A stretch of 64,000 bases of DNA from Aurantimonas sp036549475 (GTDB lineage: Bacteria; Pseudomonadota; Alphaproteobacteria; Rhizobiales; Rhizobiaceae): the NCBI RefSeq assembly GCF_036549475.1, contig NZ_JAZHLI010000002.1, positions 62,001 through 126,000 of the forward strand, written 5' to 3'. The notes under the pieces are model-generated. The model was not told the DNA's origin. It did no database searches and was given only the letters and a program-made list of their open reading frames with translations. Below, one piece after another: positions 1 to 8,383 of this stretch (position 1 is the first letter of the stretch; each line of letters opens with the position of its first letter). The translations under genes were made by a program, and so were the position numbers.

Positions 1-33
1 CGCCACCGGTCGCCGGCACCCGCCGAAACGAAG

Positions 34-66
34 AAAGCCGCCGGTCGCAAGACCGACGGCTTTCAG
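34..66 (-). terminator. Hairpin terminator originally downstream of tRNA-Asn
   Basis: A 13-bp stem (34-46 with 51-63, one mismatch) closes a GCAA loop. Read on the minus strand it is followed by a T-rich run. It lies 8 bases beyond the left copy of the tRNA-Asn 3' end (71-84), so before integration it would have terminated tRNA-Asn. The hairpin is nearly symmetric and could also serve a plus-strand gene left of the window. Confidence 0.75.
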
Positions 67-70
67 AAAC

Positions 71-84
71 TGGCTCCCCGAGCA
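71..84. other. attL core (14 bp)
   Basis: The core tggctccccgagca is identical to 38515-38528, where it is the 3' end of tRNA-Asn including the encoded CCA. Flanking bases diverge at once on both sides, so the crossover core is at most 14 bp apart from mismatches. The integrase starts 142 bp to the right. Confidence 0.88.
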
Positions 85-225
85 AAATACAATCCCTTGT
101 TTCTTCTGCTTTTATTGCAACCTAATCGGCTGTGCTCCTAACATTTCCGGTGGTTTAGCTCGACACTCATGACTATATGGTCGGCTGTAGCAACCACCTT
201 CGGGTAGGGGCGTCGGTAGGATCAG

Positions 226-1407
226 ATGGCACGCAATTTATTGACTACAACGAAGATCAAGGCCTCGGCCGATGCGAAGTTGAGCGACGGCGACGGGCTA
301 TGGCTTCATCGTAATCGGTCGGGCAATCGAAGTTGGGTGTTCATCTATCGCCGCGACGGTAGGCGCCGTGAGATGGGACTCGGTCCATACGACAGTGGCA
401 CGGCACGTGTCGGTCTGGCAGCCGCACGGACCAAGGCCGACGAAGTGAGGGAAATCCTCGGTCGCGGTGGCGATCCATTCCTGGAAATGGCGGAACGGAA
501 GGATCGTGCCGCCAAGGCCCCTCTGTTCGGTAAGGTGGCCGACGACTATGTGGACGCCATGGCGGTACGTTGGAAGGGCGCACGCACCGAAAGCAGTTGG
601 CGGCTTGCCCTCACCGAATATGCGAAGCCGATACGCAAGCTGCGGGTAGACCAAATCGAGACAGCCGACATCATTCGGTGCCTGAAACCGATATGGGAAA
701 CGAAGACCGAGACGGCGACCAAGGTGCGGGAACGAATCAAGATGGTTCTAGATCACGCCAAAGCGAGCGGCTGGCGAACGGGCGAGAACCCGGCGACATG
801 GCGCGGGCATCTCGATCAGATACTGCCACCGCCAGAGAGCTTCAAACGCAGCCACTTCGCCGCTATGCCCTACTCGGATGTTCCGCATTTCATATCGAAG
901 ATAAAGGGTGCACGCGGTATCGCGGCGCGTGCTCTGGAATTTATCATCCTGACCGCCGTGCGGAGCGGCGAGGGAAGGGGCGCCCGGTGGTCCGAAATGG
1001 ACCTTGATCGCATGGTGTGGACGATCCCTGGCACGCGAATGAAGTCCGGCAAGCCGCACCGCGTCCCATTATCGCCTCGTGCCGCGCAAATTGTCCGCGA
1101 CATGGCGGAAAACCGGGTATCGGAGTTCGTCTTTCCGAGCGCAAAAGCCGGTGCACAGCTGTCTGACATGGCGTTCGCGAAGACATTGAAGACCTACGGT
1201 GCCAGCGATTTTACAACCCACGGGTTCAGATCCAGCTGCCGTTCGTGGGTCGGAGAGGAAACCACGTTCCAGCGTGAGGTCGCTGAAGCTGCCTTGGCTC
1301 ATTCAGTTGGTGACGTTGTGGAGCGTGCGTATTCGCGCGGCGATGCACTCGAGAAGCGTCGGGCGCTCATGGATGCGTGGGCAAACTTTTGCGAAGGTAC
1401 GTCCTGA
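226..1407 (+). CDS. int: Tyrosine site-specific integrase (P4/DUF4102 type)
   Basis: This 393-residue tyrosine recombinase probably integrates the element at tRNA-Asn. Residues about 1-90 fit the N-terminal DUF4102 arm-binding domain (KLSDGDGLWL start), a SAM-like core-binding domain follows to about 200, and the catalytic domain is C-terminal. The catalytic set is visible: Arg246 (TAVRSGE), Lys273/276, the HGFR box (His332, Arg335), His359 and nucleophile Tyr369 (RAYSR). Length is normal for the family. It points away from attL and has an AGGA-like ribosome site. Its stop overlaps the next start as TGATG, so the 122-residue protein downstream is probably co-translated. Confidence 0.97.
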   Translation: MARNLLTTTKIKASADAKLSDGDGLWLHRNRSGNRSWVFIYRRDGRRREMGLGPYDSGTARVGLAAARTKADEVREILGRGGDPFLEMAERKDRAAKAPLFGKVADDYVDAMAVRWKGARTESSWRLALTEYAKPIRKLRVDQIETADIIRCLKPIWETKTETATKVRERIKMVLDHAKASGWRTGENPATWRGHLDQILPPPESFKRSHFAAMPYSDVPHFISKIKGARGIAARALEFIILTAVRSGEGRGARWSEMDLDRMVWTIPGTRMKSGKPHRVPLSPRAAQIVRDMAENRVSEFVFPSAKAGAQLSDMAFAKTLKTYGASDFTTHGFRSSCRSWVGEETTFQREVAEAALAHSVGDVVERAYSRGDALEKRRALMDAWANFCEGTS

Positions 1408-1775
1408 TGGCAAACTTGAAGGATCTGGTCTGTCCTATCGCGAATGAGGTGCATTCCAAGATGCATCAGGGCTTGGCGCATCGGGCTGAAGCACGTGCCA
1501 TTGTTGTAAGGGAACTGGAGGCAGGTACCGCGAGCATCCCGCTCCAAAAGATCGCGGCCAGGATGCTCTCTCCGTCGACCTCGAATAGCAAGCGCGGCCC
1601 AAAAGTGGGGCATCCAAACGACTGGCTGGAGATCTCGGAAGCTTATGACGAGTTGCGGGAAAGCGGGCTAAAAGCCGTGGAGGCGCGACTTGAATTGGCG
1701 GAACGCTTCAGGCGCTCCGAACGCACCATTGACGATGCATTAGCGTTCGCGAACGAGGCGAGGAACGTCGATTAA
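1407..1775 (+). CDS. Small protein coupled to integrase, unknown function
   Basis: A 122-residue protein whose ATG overlaps the integrase stop (TGATG), implying translational coupling. It is charged and apparently helical, and has a basic patch near SKRGPKVGHP. The C-terminal stretch ERFRRSERTIDDALAFA could be a small helix-turn-helix. No family is recognised. The position directly after int suggests a role in recombination directionality or element control, but that is inference from context only. Confidence 0.7.
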   Translation: MANLKDLVCPIANEVHSKMHQGLAHRAEARAIVVRELEAGTASIPLQKIAARMLSPSTSNSKRGPKVGHPNDWLEISEAYDELRESGLKAVEARLELAERFRRSERTIDDALAFANEARNVD

Positions 1776-1869
1776 ACTCGATGCCTCCGAACCTAATTGC
1801 CAATTAACTTCGGTTACACGAGGGACAGAAAAGCTTACATGTGCTCCACCAACAAGAAAGGGTGAAGCA

Positions 1870-2145
1870 ATGCATGTAGACGATAATCAAGCTCCTCGCC
1901 TCATTTCATTGAATGATGTCTGCTCTCTGACATCGCTGTCGCGCACGGCTATCAACAAATTCCGCGTCTCGGGTGATTTCCCGGTTGATGTTAGGTTGGG
2001 TGAAAAGCGGATCGCGTTCGTGCGCACCGATGTCTATGCTTGGCTGCAGCAGCGCATAGACGAAGCAAACGCGGGGCGTCGGAGAAAACTGCCCGCCGAT
2101 CTAGCGAACGATAACTCTGTCCAACGGGCGGTGGTGGCGGCCTGA
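1870..2145 (+). CDS. AlpA-like helix-turn-helix regulator/excisionase
   Basis: A 91-residue protein with the AlpA/MerR-like winged helix-turn-helix. LISLNDVCSLTSLSRTAI forms the turn region, followed by basic residues and the DVYAWLQQRIDEA helix typical of phage AlpA regulators. These proteins control integrase expression or act as excisionases. A strong purine-rich ribosome site (aaagggtgaag) precedes the ATG. It is the only clear DNA-binding regulator in the prophage, so it may carry the lysogeny/excision decision. The C-terminus has an alphaproteobacterial ANDN tail. Confidence 0.88.
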   Translation: MHVDDNQAPRLISLNDVCSLTSLSRTAINKFRVSGDFPVDVRLGEKRIAFVRTDVYAWLQQRIDEANAGRRRKLPADLANDNSVQRAVVAA

Positions 2146-2290
2146 TCTATCCGTATCAGCCAACCGCCTGACTACCCGCCGGCAGGTGGTCCGCAACAGC
2201 GACCACCCCGAAGACCGGCCATCTCTTAAACCAACCACACCCACCCAATCACACCACAGCCGCCGTGCGGACACGGCGGGAGGAGAAGCT

Positions 2291-2683
2291 ATGACCAAAA
2301 ACACCATTCCGAACGGCATTTATCGGCTCGAATTCGAAAGCCGCTCCATAGAAAAAGAACGAACCGATCTAATCGCCATGGTGATTGACGGCGATTATAA
2401 GGGATATCAGGTTCCAGAAGTTCTTTACTCTGACCGCTATCGGTCGTCATCGTCTAGCGCGAACCGTGCTAAGCGGCACATCTACAGCGAGATTTTCGGA
2501 ATAAACCTTGAGCGGGACGACCCGGAAAACATGCTTTTCTGGCCTTTCATCGCCGAAATCTTGGGGGAGCGCATCGTTTCTGTATCGAAAGACGCCATGA
2601 CGCACATGCCGGCGGGAACCGCCTTTCAGAAGGCATGGTGCCGGCGCCACGGTTGGGTCAGTGCCGACATGGTGAATTCATGA
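2291..2683 (+). CDS. Hypothetical prophage early protein
   Basis: A 130-residue protein starting at the ATG that follows a strong GGAGGAG ribosome site; an upstream in-frame ATG at 2186 lacks one. N-terminal text such as PNGIYRLEFESRSI and VIDGDYKGYQVPEVLY suggests a beta-rich single-strand-binding or DUF669-like fold, but I cannot assign a family. Its stop overlaps the next start (ATGA), placing it first in a coupled early cluster leading to the primase. Confidence 0.75.
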   Translation: MTKNTIPNGIYRLEFESRSIEKERTDLIAMVIDGDYKGYQVPEVLYSDRYRSSSSSANRAKRHIYSEIFGINLERDDPENMLFWPFIAEILGERIVSVSKDAMTHMPAGTAFQKAWCRRHGWVSADMVNS

Positions 2684-2937
2684 GCGCCGAGATCAACGGT
2701 TTCGGTCTCGTCATCTACCATGACGGCGCCAGCACCATCTGCGGCTTCCTCGACGGCTCGCCGGTCCTTCAGCCCGTGCGCATCGAGGCGACACCTACCG
2801 GCCGCAGGATCCGGTTTTCCGAAGGGAAGGGCGAGCTTCGTCGCCTGGGCGACGTGTTCGTCGCCGACCCCGACCTCGCCGGCTTCGTCGCCGCTGCCAT
2901 CAACGAGAAGCTTGCGGGAGATGGAGGCCACCAATGA
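2680..2937 (+). CDS. Small early protein, unknown
   Basis: An 85-residue acidic protein overlapping both neighbours by 4 bases (ATGA at each end), so it is a translationally coupled member of the early cluster. The pattern GFGLVIYHDGASTICGFLDG followed by RRIRFSEGKGELRRLGDV suggests a compact beta-sheet protein. No family recognised. Tight overlaps on both sides are the main evidence that it is real. Confidence 0.75.
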   Translation: MSAEINGFGLVIYHDGASTICGFLDGSPVLQPVRIEATPTGRRIRFSEGKGELRRLGDVFVADPDLAGFVAAAINEKLAGDGGHQ

Positions 2938-3209
2938 GGATCAACCACCTGGAACGGGTCGCGTCCAACCCGGCGAAGGACGTGAAGGCGCTGGCTGTGT
3001 TCGACCTGGAGCTATCGGACGACTGTCGCATATACGGGCTCCGGCTAATGCGAGCCCCCGACGGGCGGCATCTCGTCTACGCGCCATCAGGGAATGGAGG
3101 TCGCCGTCTGGCGACCTTCTCCACGGCACTCGCGGCAGAGATCGCTGAAATTGCAGCATCTGAAATGGAAAGGGCGAGTAACAGCCATGGCACCTATTCC
3201 CGGACGTAA
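2934..3209 (+). CDS. Small early protein, possibly SpoVG-like
   Basis: A 91-residue protein coupled by ATGA to the preceding gene and overlapping the primase start by 23 bases. The stretch VFDLELSDDCRIYGLRL followed by PDGRHLVYAPS resembles the core of SpoVG-type nucleic-acid-binding proteins (beta strands, then a conserved position of the form G..V..P). This is a weak similarity judged by eye. Position before the primase fits a replication accessory role. Confidence 0.65.
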   Translation: MRINHLERVASNPAKDVKALAVFDLELSDDCRIYGLRLMRAPDGRHLVYAPSGNGGRRLATFSTALAAEIAEIAASEMERASNSHGTYSRT

Positions 3210-5646
3210 TCGGACGGCACAGGCTGACACGCTGTCGCCTCTCGACATTCGGTTGGCGCTTTTCGCCAACGGCTATTTCCCTGTCCTCGCCCGTGGCAAG
3301 GCGGCTGGCGGCAAAGGATGGACGACCCCCGTAACCGGGCTGGATCAGATCACCGCACTGACGGAGGATCACCCCCGGCATGTCAACACGGGCCTCCTAT
3401 GCGGCGATCTCGTCGGGATCGACATCGACGCACTGGATCCCGAAACAGCCGACGCACTGGTCGCCATCGCTGAAGGTCTACCCGGGGCCAGCGCCGCGCT
3501 CCGCAGAGTTGGCAAGGCGCCCAAGGTCACATTCCTGTTCCGCGCCGAAGTGGCAAGGGCAAAGGCGGCAACCAAGCCGTACATGGTCAACGGGTTGAAG
3601 TGCCAGGTGGAAGTGATGGGCGATGGTCAGCAGATCATCGCTTTTGGCGAACATCCCGATACGGGGCGCCCCTACGAATGGATTGGGGCCTCGCCGCTGG
3701 TCGTGCCGTTCTCCGAGTTGCCGGTCATCACTGCAGAGGCGATCGACGCGTTCGTTGCCGAGGCCGAAGCGTACCTGTCAGAACGAGGAACACTGATAGG
3801 CACGGCCGGCCCCGCCAGGGTGCAACCGGAATACGAGCCAACGGCACAGCGCGCGCCGGCTGGTGACGGCATATGGGCAGAACTGAAATCCAGAGCCATG
3901 GCCAATCTGGGCGCTTGGGTTCCCGCCCTTGGCCTGTCTGGCACTCGGCCCTACGAGGGCGGGTTTCTCGCCCGCGCCGACTTCCGCCCGTCTACGTCAT
4001 CCAGGGGGCTGAGCGGTCATAAGCGCGGTCTGTCGCTGTGCTTCTCGCCGGACGGAATCGTCGACTACGCTGCGGGAAATCAGGGCTATAATCCCGTGGA
4101 CATCACCGCGACCGTGCTTGGCATCGCTCCGGCCGAGGCGGCAGATTGGCTGCGATCGAGGATCGGAGACGAGCGTCCAGCCTTCGACAATTCGGCGAGC
4201 CGCACCCTGCTTGCGTCCGTAAAGTCGGGGCGGAAACCCGCGCTCGTCGCAGCAAACGATAACACCCCGATCATAGAAGATGAGGATGACGACGACGAGG
4301 ACGTTGGAATTGCCAGCATCCCCGAAGCTGACGCTGGCGGCTTGCCAGAAGCTCTCTGCTTCCCGCCCGGCGCCGTGGGCGAGTTCGCGCGTTTTATCCT
4401 GAGCTGCGCCCGGTTCCCATCGCCGCACCTTTCGCTTGTCGCCTCACTGGCGTTCACCGCTGGGCTGATCGGGCGTCGCTACAAAGGCCCGACCGGTTTG
4501 CGGAGCAATCTCTACGTCGTCGGCCTCGCCGAGTCCGGTTTCGGCAAGGACGTGACCATCCGCGTTCCGGCTGCGCTTGCAGATAGCACGCTTCATGGTG
4601 CCAAGGTGTCGGAGGCACTCTTCACCGACCAGATCCGAAGCCTTCCGGGGCTGGCGGGTAGGCTGCGAAAGGCGCCGTCATGCATCGCGGTCGTGGACGA
4701 GTTCGGGCGCTTCCTCGCGGACCACACAGGGCGCAACGTGGCCACCCATCGGGCTGAGGTCACGACGTCCCTTATGGAGCTGACGGGAGCCACAGCCGGG
4801 TTCTGGGGCGGCCAGGAGAAGGCCGGCGGAAACATCCCCCGCATCGTCCAACCGTGCTTTAGCATCCATGGCATATCAACCCCGTCGACCTTTTGGGGGG
4901 CACTCTCGAGCGGGAACATCTCGGAAGGTCTGCTGGGCCGCCTGGTCCTCGTCGACGTCGGCAATTGCGAACCCAAGAAGGTGCGGCGACCGGTCGGCAG
5001 TATCGATGACATTCCGTCGGACCTGTCTCGAAAGGTCGCTGCGCTGCTAGGCGGCGAGTCGAGGTTCCCTGGACCATTCTGCGCCCTCTCCGCGAAGTCT
5101 GACGAGAAGCCGTTCCCGGTCGTCACAGTCGAGTGGGATCCTGGCGTCGACGACTTGTTTGAGGAGTTTGACGACCGGATGCGGGCGATGAAGAAATCCA
5201 TCGATCCGCAGTATCGGCCCATCCTGAATCGCGTTGGCGAGAATGCCGCCCGCCTCGCCATGATCGTTGCAGTGGGCTGCGCCCCTAAAGCGCCCGTCAT
5301 CACCCGCGAAATCCAGGAATGGGCGAACGCGGTTGCCGAGCACTCCCTGCGCGTGATCTTGAATGGAGCCGATATGAACATCGCTGACAACGACAAGGCG
5401 CTCGAATACCTCAGAGTCCGGCAGATCATCATCCGAAAGAGGGGCAGCGGGATAACCAAAAAGAGCCTCGTCAAGGCGATGCGCGGCGCGATCGACACCC
5501 GCCGGATGGACGACATTACGAAGATGCTGCGTGTGAGCAGGGAGGTCCACTGGGCGCGGGCGCTTGCGGACAGTGGTCAGACGAAACTGCGCTATTGGGC
5601 TGCCGGCAGCCTGCCAGAAGACGCGATAATTCTGCCGCCCGAGTAG
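3187..5646 (+). CDS. Primase-polymerase / helicase fusion, phage replication protein
   Basis: An 819-residue replication initiator, started at ATG 3187 because a GAAAGGG-like site precedes it; an earlier in-frame ATG (3094) lies inside the previous gene. The N-terminus is a bifunctional primase/polymerase domain: PLDIRLALFANGYFPVL near 18-34, the metal-binding GIDID at about 77-81, and CQVEVMGDGQQIIAFG near 140-156. The C-terminal half is a DUF3987-like P-loop ATPase with GLAESGFGKD (about 445) and a Walker B CIAVVDEFGRF (about 499). An acidic linker (DEDDDDED) separates them. Such fusions prime and unwind at a nearby origin in phages, satellites and islands. The candidate origin lies immediately downstream. 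Confidence 0.9.
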   Translation: MAPIPGRNRTAQADTLSPLDIRLALFANGYFPVLARGKAAGGKGWTTPVTGLDQITALTEDHPRHVNTGLLCGDLVGIDIDALDPETADALVAIAEGLPGASAALRRVGKAPKVTFLFRAEVARAKAATKPYMVNGLKCQVEVMGDGQQIIAFGEHPDTGRPYEWIGASPLVVPFSELPVITAEAIDAFVAEAEAYLSERGTLIGTAGPARVQPEYEPTAQRAPAGDGIWAELKSRAMANLGAWVPALGLSGTRPYEGGFLARADFRPSTSSRGLSGHKRGLSLCFSPDGIVDYAAGNQGYNPVDITATVLGIAPAEAADWLRSRIGDERPAFDNSASRTLLASVKSGRKPALVAANDNTPIIEDEDDDDEDVGIASIPEADAGGLPEALCFPPGAVGEFARFILSCARFPSPHLSLVASLAFTAGLIGRRYKGPTGLRSNLYVVGLAESGFGKDVTIRVPAALADSTLHGAKVSEALFTDQIRSLPGLAGRLRKAPSCIAVVDEFGRFLADHTGRNVATHRAEVTTSLMELTGATAGFWGGQEKAGGNIPRIVQPCFSIHGISTPSTFWGALSSGNISEGLLGRLVLVDVGNCEPKKVRRPVGSIDDIPSDLSRKVAALLGGESRFPGPFCALSAKSDEKPFPVVTVEWDPGVDDLFEEFDDRMRAMKKSIDPQYRPILNRVGENAARLAMIVAVGCAPKAPVITREIQEWANAVAEHSLRVILNGADMNIADNDKALEYLRVRQIIIRKRGSGITKKSLVKAMRGAIDTRRMDDITKMLRVSREVHWARALADSGQTKLRYWAAGSLPEDAIILPPE

Positions 5647-5842
5647 TGGTGCAAGCCAAGGCAAAAGGGCGGTCCAAGGCGGGGTAAAGAGGGGGTACAA
5701 ATCCGGAGTTTCCATTTTTCCGAGGGACTTTTTGACCCCCCTCTCGGAACCGCCTTGAACCCGGCCTTACCCCCCTCTTTACCCCCTCTTATAATCATAA
5801 TAAAATAATAATATCATGTAGTTAGATAAAGAGGGGGTACAG
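5647..5842. other. Candidate replication origin: iteron-like repeats plus AT-rich stretch
   Basis: Four copies of a sequence close to TAAAGAGGGGGTA lie in this gap: 5685-5698 and 5826-5840 in plus orientation, and 5767-5781 and 5780-5791 inverted. Larger arms around AAGGCGG and CCGCCTT add dyad symmetry. About 40 bases (5789-5830) are almost pure A/T in an otherwise GC-rich genome. Iterons, an unwinding element and an adjacent primase-helicase gene are the usual ingredients of an origin. The function is inferred. Confidence 0.6.
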
Positions 5843-6253
5843 TTGTTGGCAGGGTATACCCCAGAGGCCGGTTTAGCGCCTGTTTTTGGGGTCGGTCACG
5901 CGCACGCGGGCGCGAGGCACCCCATTGGCATGCCCATCCGCCGGGCCGGGGAGTTGCTGAAACAGATCGAGCCGGGGCAAGGGGCAAGAGACGGTAAACG
6001 GGGTGCCGCCACCGATACCCCGTTTACCCGCACCCAAGCCGCCACCGACGCCGGCATGTCCAAGCGCCAGCAGGTGACAGCCATGCGGGTAGCCAATGTG
6101 CCGGACGACGCCTTTAACGCTGCCGCCGAAACGAAAGGCCGGCAACCGTCACACAGAGATCTGCCCCACTGTCACATCCAAAGTTCGCTTGGACCACCCG
6201 AAAATACTATATCTAGTAGCGTATGGCGCTCAATGCACCAAGGGGAGTGGTAA
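5843..6253 (+). CDS. ParB/methylase-associated fragment-like protein
   Basis: A 136-residue reading frame starting with TTG, five bases after GAGGGGG, a good ribosome site that is also the last iteron copy. The middle (RRAGELLKQIEPGQGAR, then TRTQAATDAGMSKRQ and RVANVPDDAF) matches by eye a segment found in phage and plasmid ParB-like or adenine-methylase-associated proteins. Both flanks look unlike that family, and the C-terminus changes character after ETKGRQPS. It may be a decayed or frameshifted relic. Confidence 0.5.
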   Translation: MLAGYTPEAGLAPVFGVGHAHAGARHPIGMPIRRAGELLKQIEPGQGARDGKRGAATDTPFTRTQAATDAGMSKRQQVTAMRVANVPDDAFNAAAETKGRQPSHRDLPHCHIQSSLGPPENTISSSVWRSMHQGEW

Positions 6254-6255
6254 CC

Positions 6256-6426
6256 GTGATTGTTCGTGTAGAGAAAAAGGGCGACCGGACCATCCGGCAC
6301 GAGATCGACCCGGCGCAGGTCGATAGCCTCGACGAGATCGACGGAAACGAACAACTGGCTCTCGTCTGGTGCGAGACCCACGAAAAATGGGAATGGCACT
6401 GGATTGATCTGGTTGACCTCCAGTGA
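6256..6426 (+). CDS. Small hypothetical protein
   Basis: A 56-residue acidic protein. GTG 6256 is chosen because AAGGGGAG sits about eight bases upstream; the in-frame ATG at 6223 has no such site. Contains a Trp/His-rich C-terminus (CETHEKWEWHWIDLVDL). No family recognised. It begins directly after the stop of the preceding frame. Confidence 0.6.
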   Translation: MIVRVEKKGDRTIRHEIDPAQVDSLDEIDGNEQLALVWCETHEKWEWHWIDLVDLQ

Positions 6427-6488
6427 GGATCCGCAGTTCGCACAGAGCTCAAGGCGGCCCGTGCCCCGGCAAGGGGCGGGCACCTGCG

Positions 6489-6641
6489 ATGACTCGAGAC
6501 TTTTACCTGCCGTCCTCCGGCGTCACCGCGCTGGATCGCTTCATCGCCATGTCGCGCGGCGAGTTTCCCCCGAACTTCCGAACGCCGGCCGCCGCCAACG
6601 ACAACCTGCCCTCATCCCATTCACGGAAGGCGACCCCTTGA
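6489..6641 (+). CDS. Small hypothetical protein with AANDN tail
   Basis: A 50-residue protein, MTRDFYLPSSGVTALDRF then FRTPAAANDNLPS. The AANDN motif is common at the ends of small alphaproteobacterial phage proteins. Its stop overlaps the TTG start of the next gene (TTGA), supporting expression. Function unknown. Confidence 0.6.
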   Translation: MTRDFYLPSSGVTALDRFIAMSRGEFPPNFRTPAAANDNLPSSHSRKATP

Positions 6642-7723
6642 GCCGAACCCCTGCAGAGCACCGCGTGGCGATCCAGAAGTGGAGCGAAACGGCGCCGAAG
6701 AATGATAGCGCCATCCTCCCGCGTGCCGGGCGATCGACGGGGCGCCATGCATCGATCGGCGATCAACTCCAGGCGTTGCTCGCCTGGCGCAATCGCCCTG
6801 ATGGAATAGCCGAGGATGTCCCGGCCGAACCGGCATCGCCCATCAAAACGAACTGGCGCACCATTCCGGCGAACGACAATCGTCGACCGGCCGATGGCGT
6901 TGGAACCGAACGCGCATTGGAGATCACGCCGTCCTTGGGCGAGATCGAACGGTCGCTAGAGCACGTCGACATGATCGAGCAGAGGCGTAACGGGAAAACG
7001 GAATATGTCGCGACGGGCGGCGACATTGATCGCGCCACGAAAGAGGGCGGCCCGATCGTCCGCATAGGCAAACTGCACTTCAGCGACGGCACGCAGATGG
7101 AGCGGTGCCACATCCTGGTCGAGGATGGGAAGGTCATCGAGGGCGAGGTGGTGTTGCCGGTGGGCGCCATGCTCAACACTCGCGTCAAGTCTTCGCGGGA
7201 TAAGGGATCGGCGCGGGATCCGTCTGAGACTGCAGTGAGCAACAGATATTTCGCCAAGACGCTAGGAGCCAGACGAGTGAAGCCGCCGCGCCTTCTGGCC
7301 AAGCGGCTAACCGGTGCCCGCACATCGAAGGCCCAGGATCGCGCGGCGCTTGCCGCAGCATACGATGCAACGCCGGCGCTGCCGAAGATCAGGCGCTATC
7401 CCAAGGGTCTGCCTGCTTTTCCGACAAACATTGCGGATCTTTTCCTCGGGATGAAGCGGGGCTTGAGTCCCGATAACTCCGCGATCTCCTGGGAAGGCGC
7501 CGCCACCGCGATGGAGGATCGCAACGCCTGGGCTGCAGTCGTCGCGGCGCTTTCCGACGAGCATTTCGAGACGCTGACGGCGACCGCATCGGCCACAACA
7601 CTTCGCCAGCTCGGTGAGGCGCGAGGGTATTCCGGCAGGGATGCGACGGCAGCAGGACGGCGACTACTTGTGGCTGCCAACGACAATCTGGCAGATGCAA
7701 TGAAGTTGGCGGAACAGCATTAG
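6638..7723 (+). CDS. Hypothetical prophage protein
   Basis: A 361-residue protein started at TTG 6638, which overlaps the previous stop and has GGAAGG seven bases upstream; the frame is open further upstream but there it only shadows the preceding gene. ANDN motifs occur near residue 75 and again near the C-terminus. A central segment (RNGKTEYVATGGDIDRA, then GKLHFSDGTQMERC) could be a small beta domain. No transmembrane segment or known family is recognised. It is the last gene of the early module before the tRNAs. Confidence 0.7.
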   Translation: MSRTPAEHRVAIQKWSETAPKNDSAILPRAGRSTGRHASIGDQLQALLAWRNRPDGIAEDVPAEPASPIKTNWRTIPANDNRRPADGVGTERALEITPSLGEIERSLEHVDMIEQRRNGKTEYVATGGDIDRATKEGGPIVRIGKLHFSDGTQMERCHILVEDGKVIEGEVVLPVGAMLNTRVKSSRDKGSARDPSETAVSNRYFAKTLGARRVKPPRLLAKRLTGARTSKAQDRAALAAAYDATPALPKIRRYPKGLPAFPTNIADLFLGMKRGLSPDNSAISWEGAATAMEDRNAWAAVVAALSDEHFETLTATASATTLRQLGEARGYSGRDATAAGRRLLVAANDNLADAMKLAEQH

Positions 7724-7730
7724 CCAACTG

Positions 7731-7856
7731 GTGCCCCTATACAGTGAATGGGTCGCAAGATGACCCACACTGTTCCGTGCGCTTAGCGACGGACGCCCGG
7801 CTATGCTGACTTCGGGTTAGCCTCTGAGCCGTGGCGTAACTATTCACGGTGGGCAC
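7731..7856 (+). ncRNA. Possible structured RNA between early genes and tRNAs
   Basis: A local hairpin (7742-7771, stem TGGGTC/GACCCA) is enclosed by a long-range imperfect inverted repeat: GTGCCC and GTGAAT at 7731-7749 against ATTCAC and GGGCAC at 7842-7856. No reading frame is credible here. It could be the 3' end of the early transcript or a small RNA. The structure is drawn by eye. Confidence 0.3.
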
Positions 7857-7965
7857 CGTCTCTGCATTGCATGCGGCCACCGTCCTCATTCACCCGGCGC
7901 GTCTCCTCCGCGACTGGTGAAGCCCGGCTCCTGCTTATGGCGGTTGTAGCCGGGCGCTTTCTTCA

Positions 7966-8043
7966 TGCGGGGTAGCTCAGCCAGGTAGAGCGGCGGCCTC
8001 ATAAGCCGCAGGTCATCGGTTCGAATCCGGTCCACCGCAACCA
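7966..8043 (+). tRNA. Phage tRNA-Met (CAT), slightly irregular
   Basis: Cloverleaf with an anticodon stem GCGGC/GCCGC, loop CTCATAA (anticodon CAT), a TTCGAAT T-loop and encoded CCA. The acceptor 3' strand seems to hold one extra base and one G-A mismatch, so the stem is imperfect. By sequence it resembles elongator Met rather than the initiator; a lysidine-modified Ile2 cannot be excluded. Lies between the early and packaging modules. Confidence 0.75.
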
Positions 8044-8094
8044 ACCGCACAAGGGCAGACACACCATGGATAGCGAGCGACCGCGACCGCCCTA

Positions 8095-8167
8095 CAGGGC
8101 GTAGCTCAGTTGGTAGAGTACCGGCCTTGGAAGCCGGGAGTCGTCGGTTCGAGTCCGACCGCCCTGA
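8095..8167 (+). tRNA. Phage tRNA-Pro (TGG)
   Basis: A 73-nt cloverleaf with a perfect 7-bp acceptor stem (CAGGGCG/CGCCCTG), D-loop AGTTGGTAGA, anticodon stem CCGGC/GCCGG with loop CTTGGAA (anticodon TGG) and T-arm GTCGG/CCGAC. CCA is not encoded, unlike the tRNA just upstream. Confidence 0.85.
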
Positions 8168-8383
8168 CATCGGCTCATCTGGCCAGCGTGAGCACATGCG
8201 AATGCGCCGCTCCTTTGCGGAAGTTGGCCCCTCATCCATGTCGGATACACCCACCCGCTACCAGGTGGCCGGCACGGCGGCGCTTGCGTCCGTCCTGTGG
8301 TAGCCGGGCCGTGGATGCCGATGCCCCGTAAGAGCATCGCCGGGTGGCTGGCAACCGGTAATCAATTCATAGGGGAGAGTAGC

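Noticed and set aside
167..179. 13-bp match between the left end (167-179) and the cos region (8989-9001)
   Set aside because: The match TCATGACTATATG is exact but isolated, with no further symmetry; chance or a shared protein site cannot be told apart.
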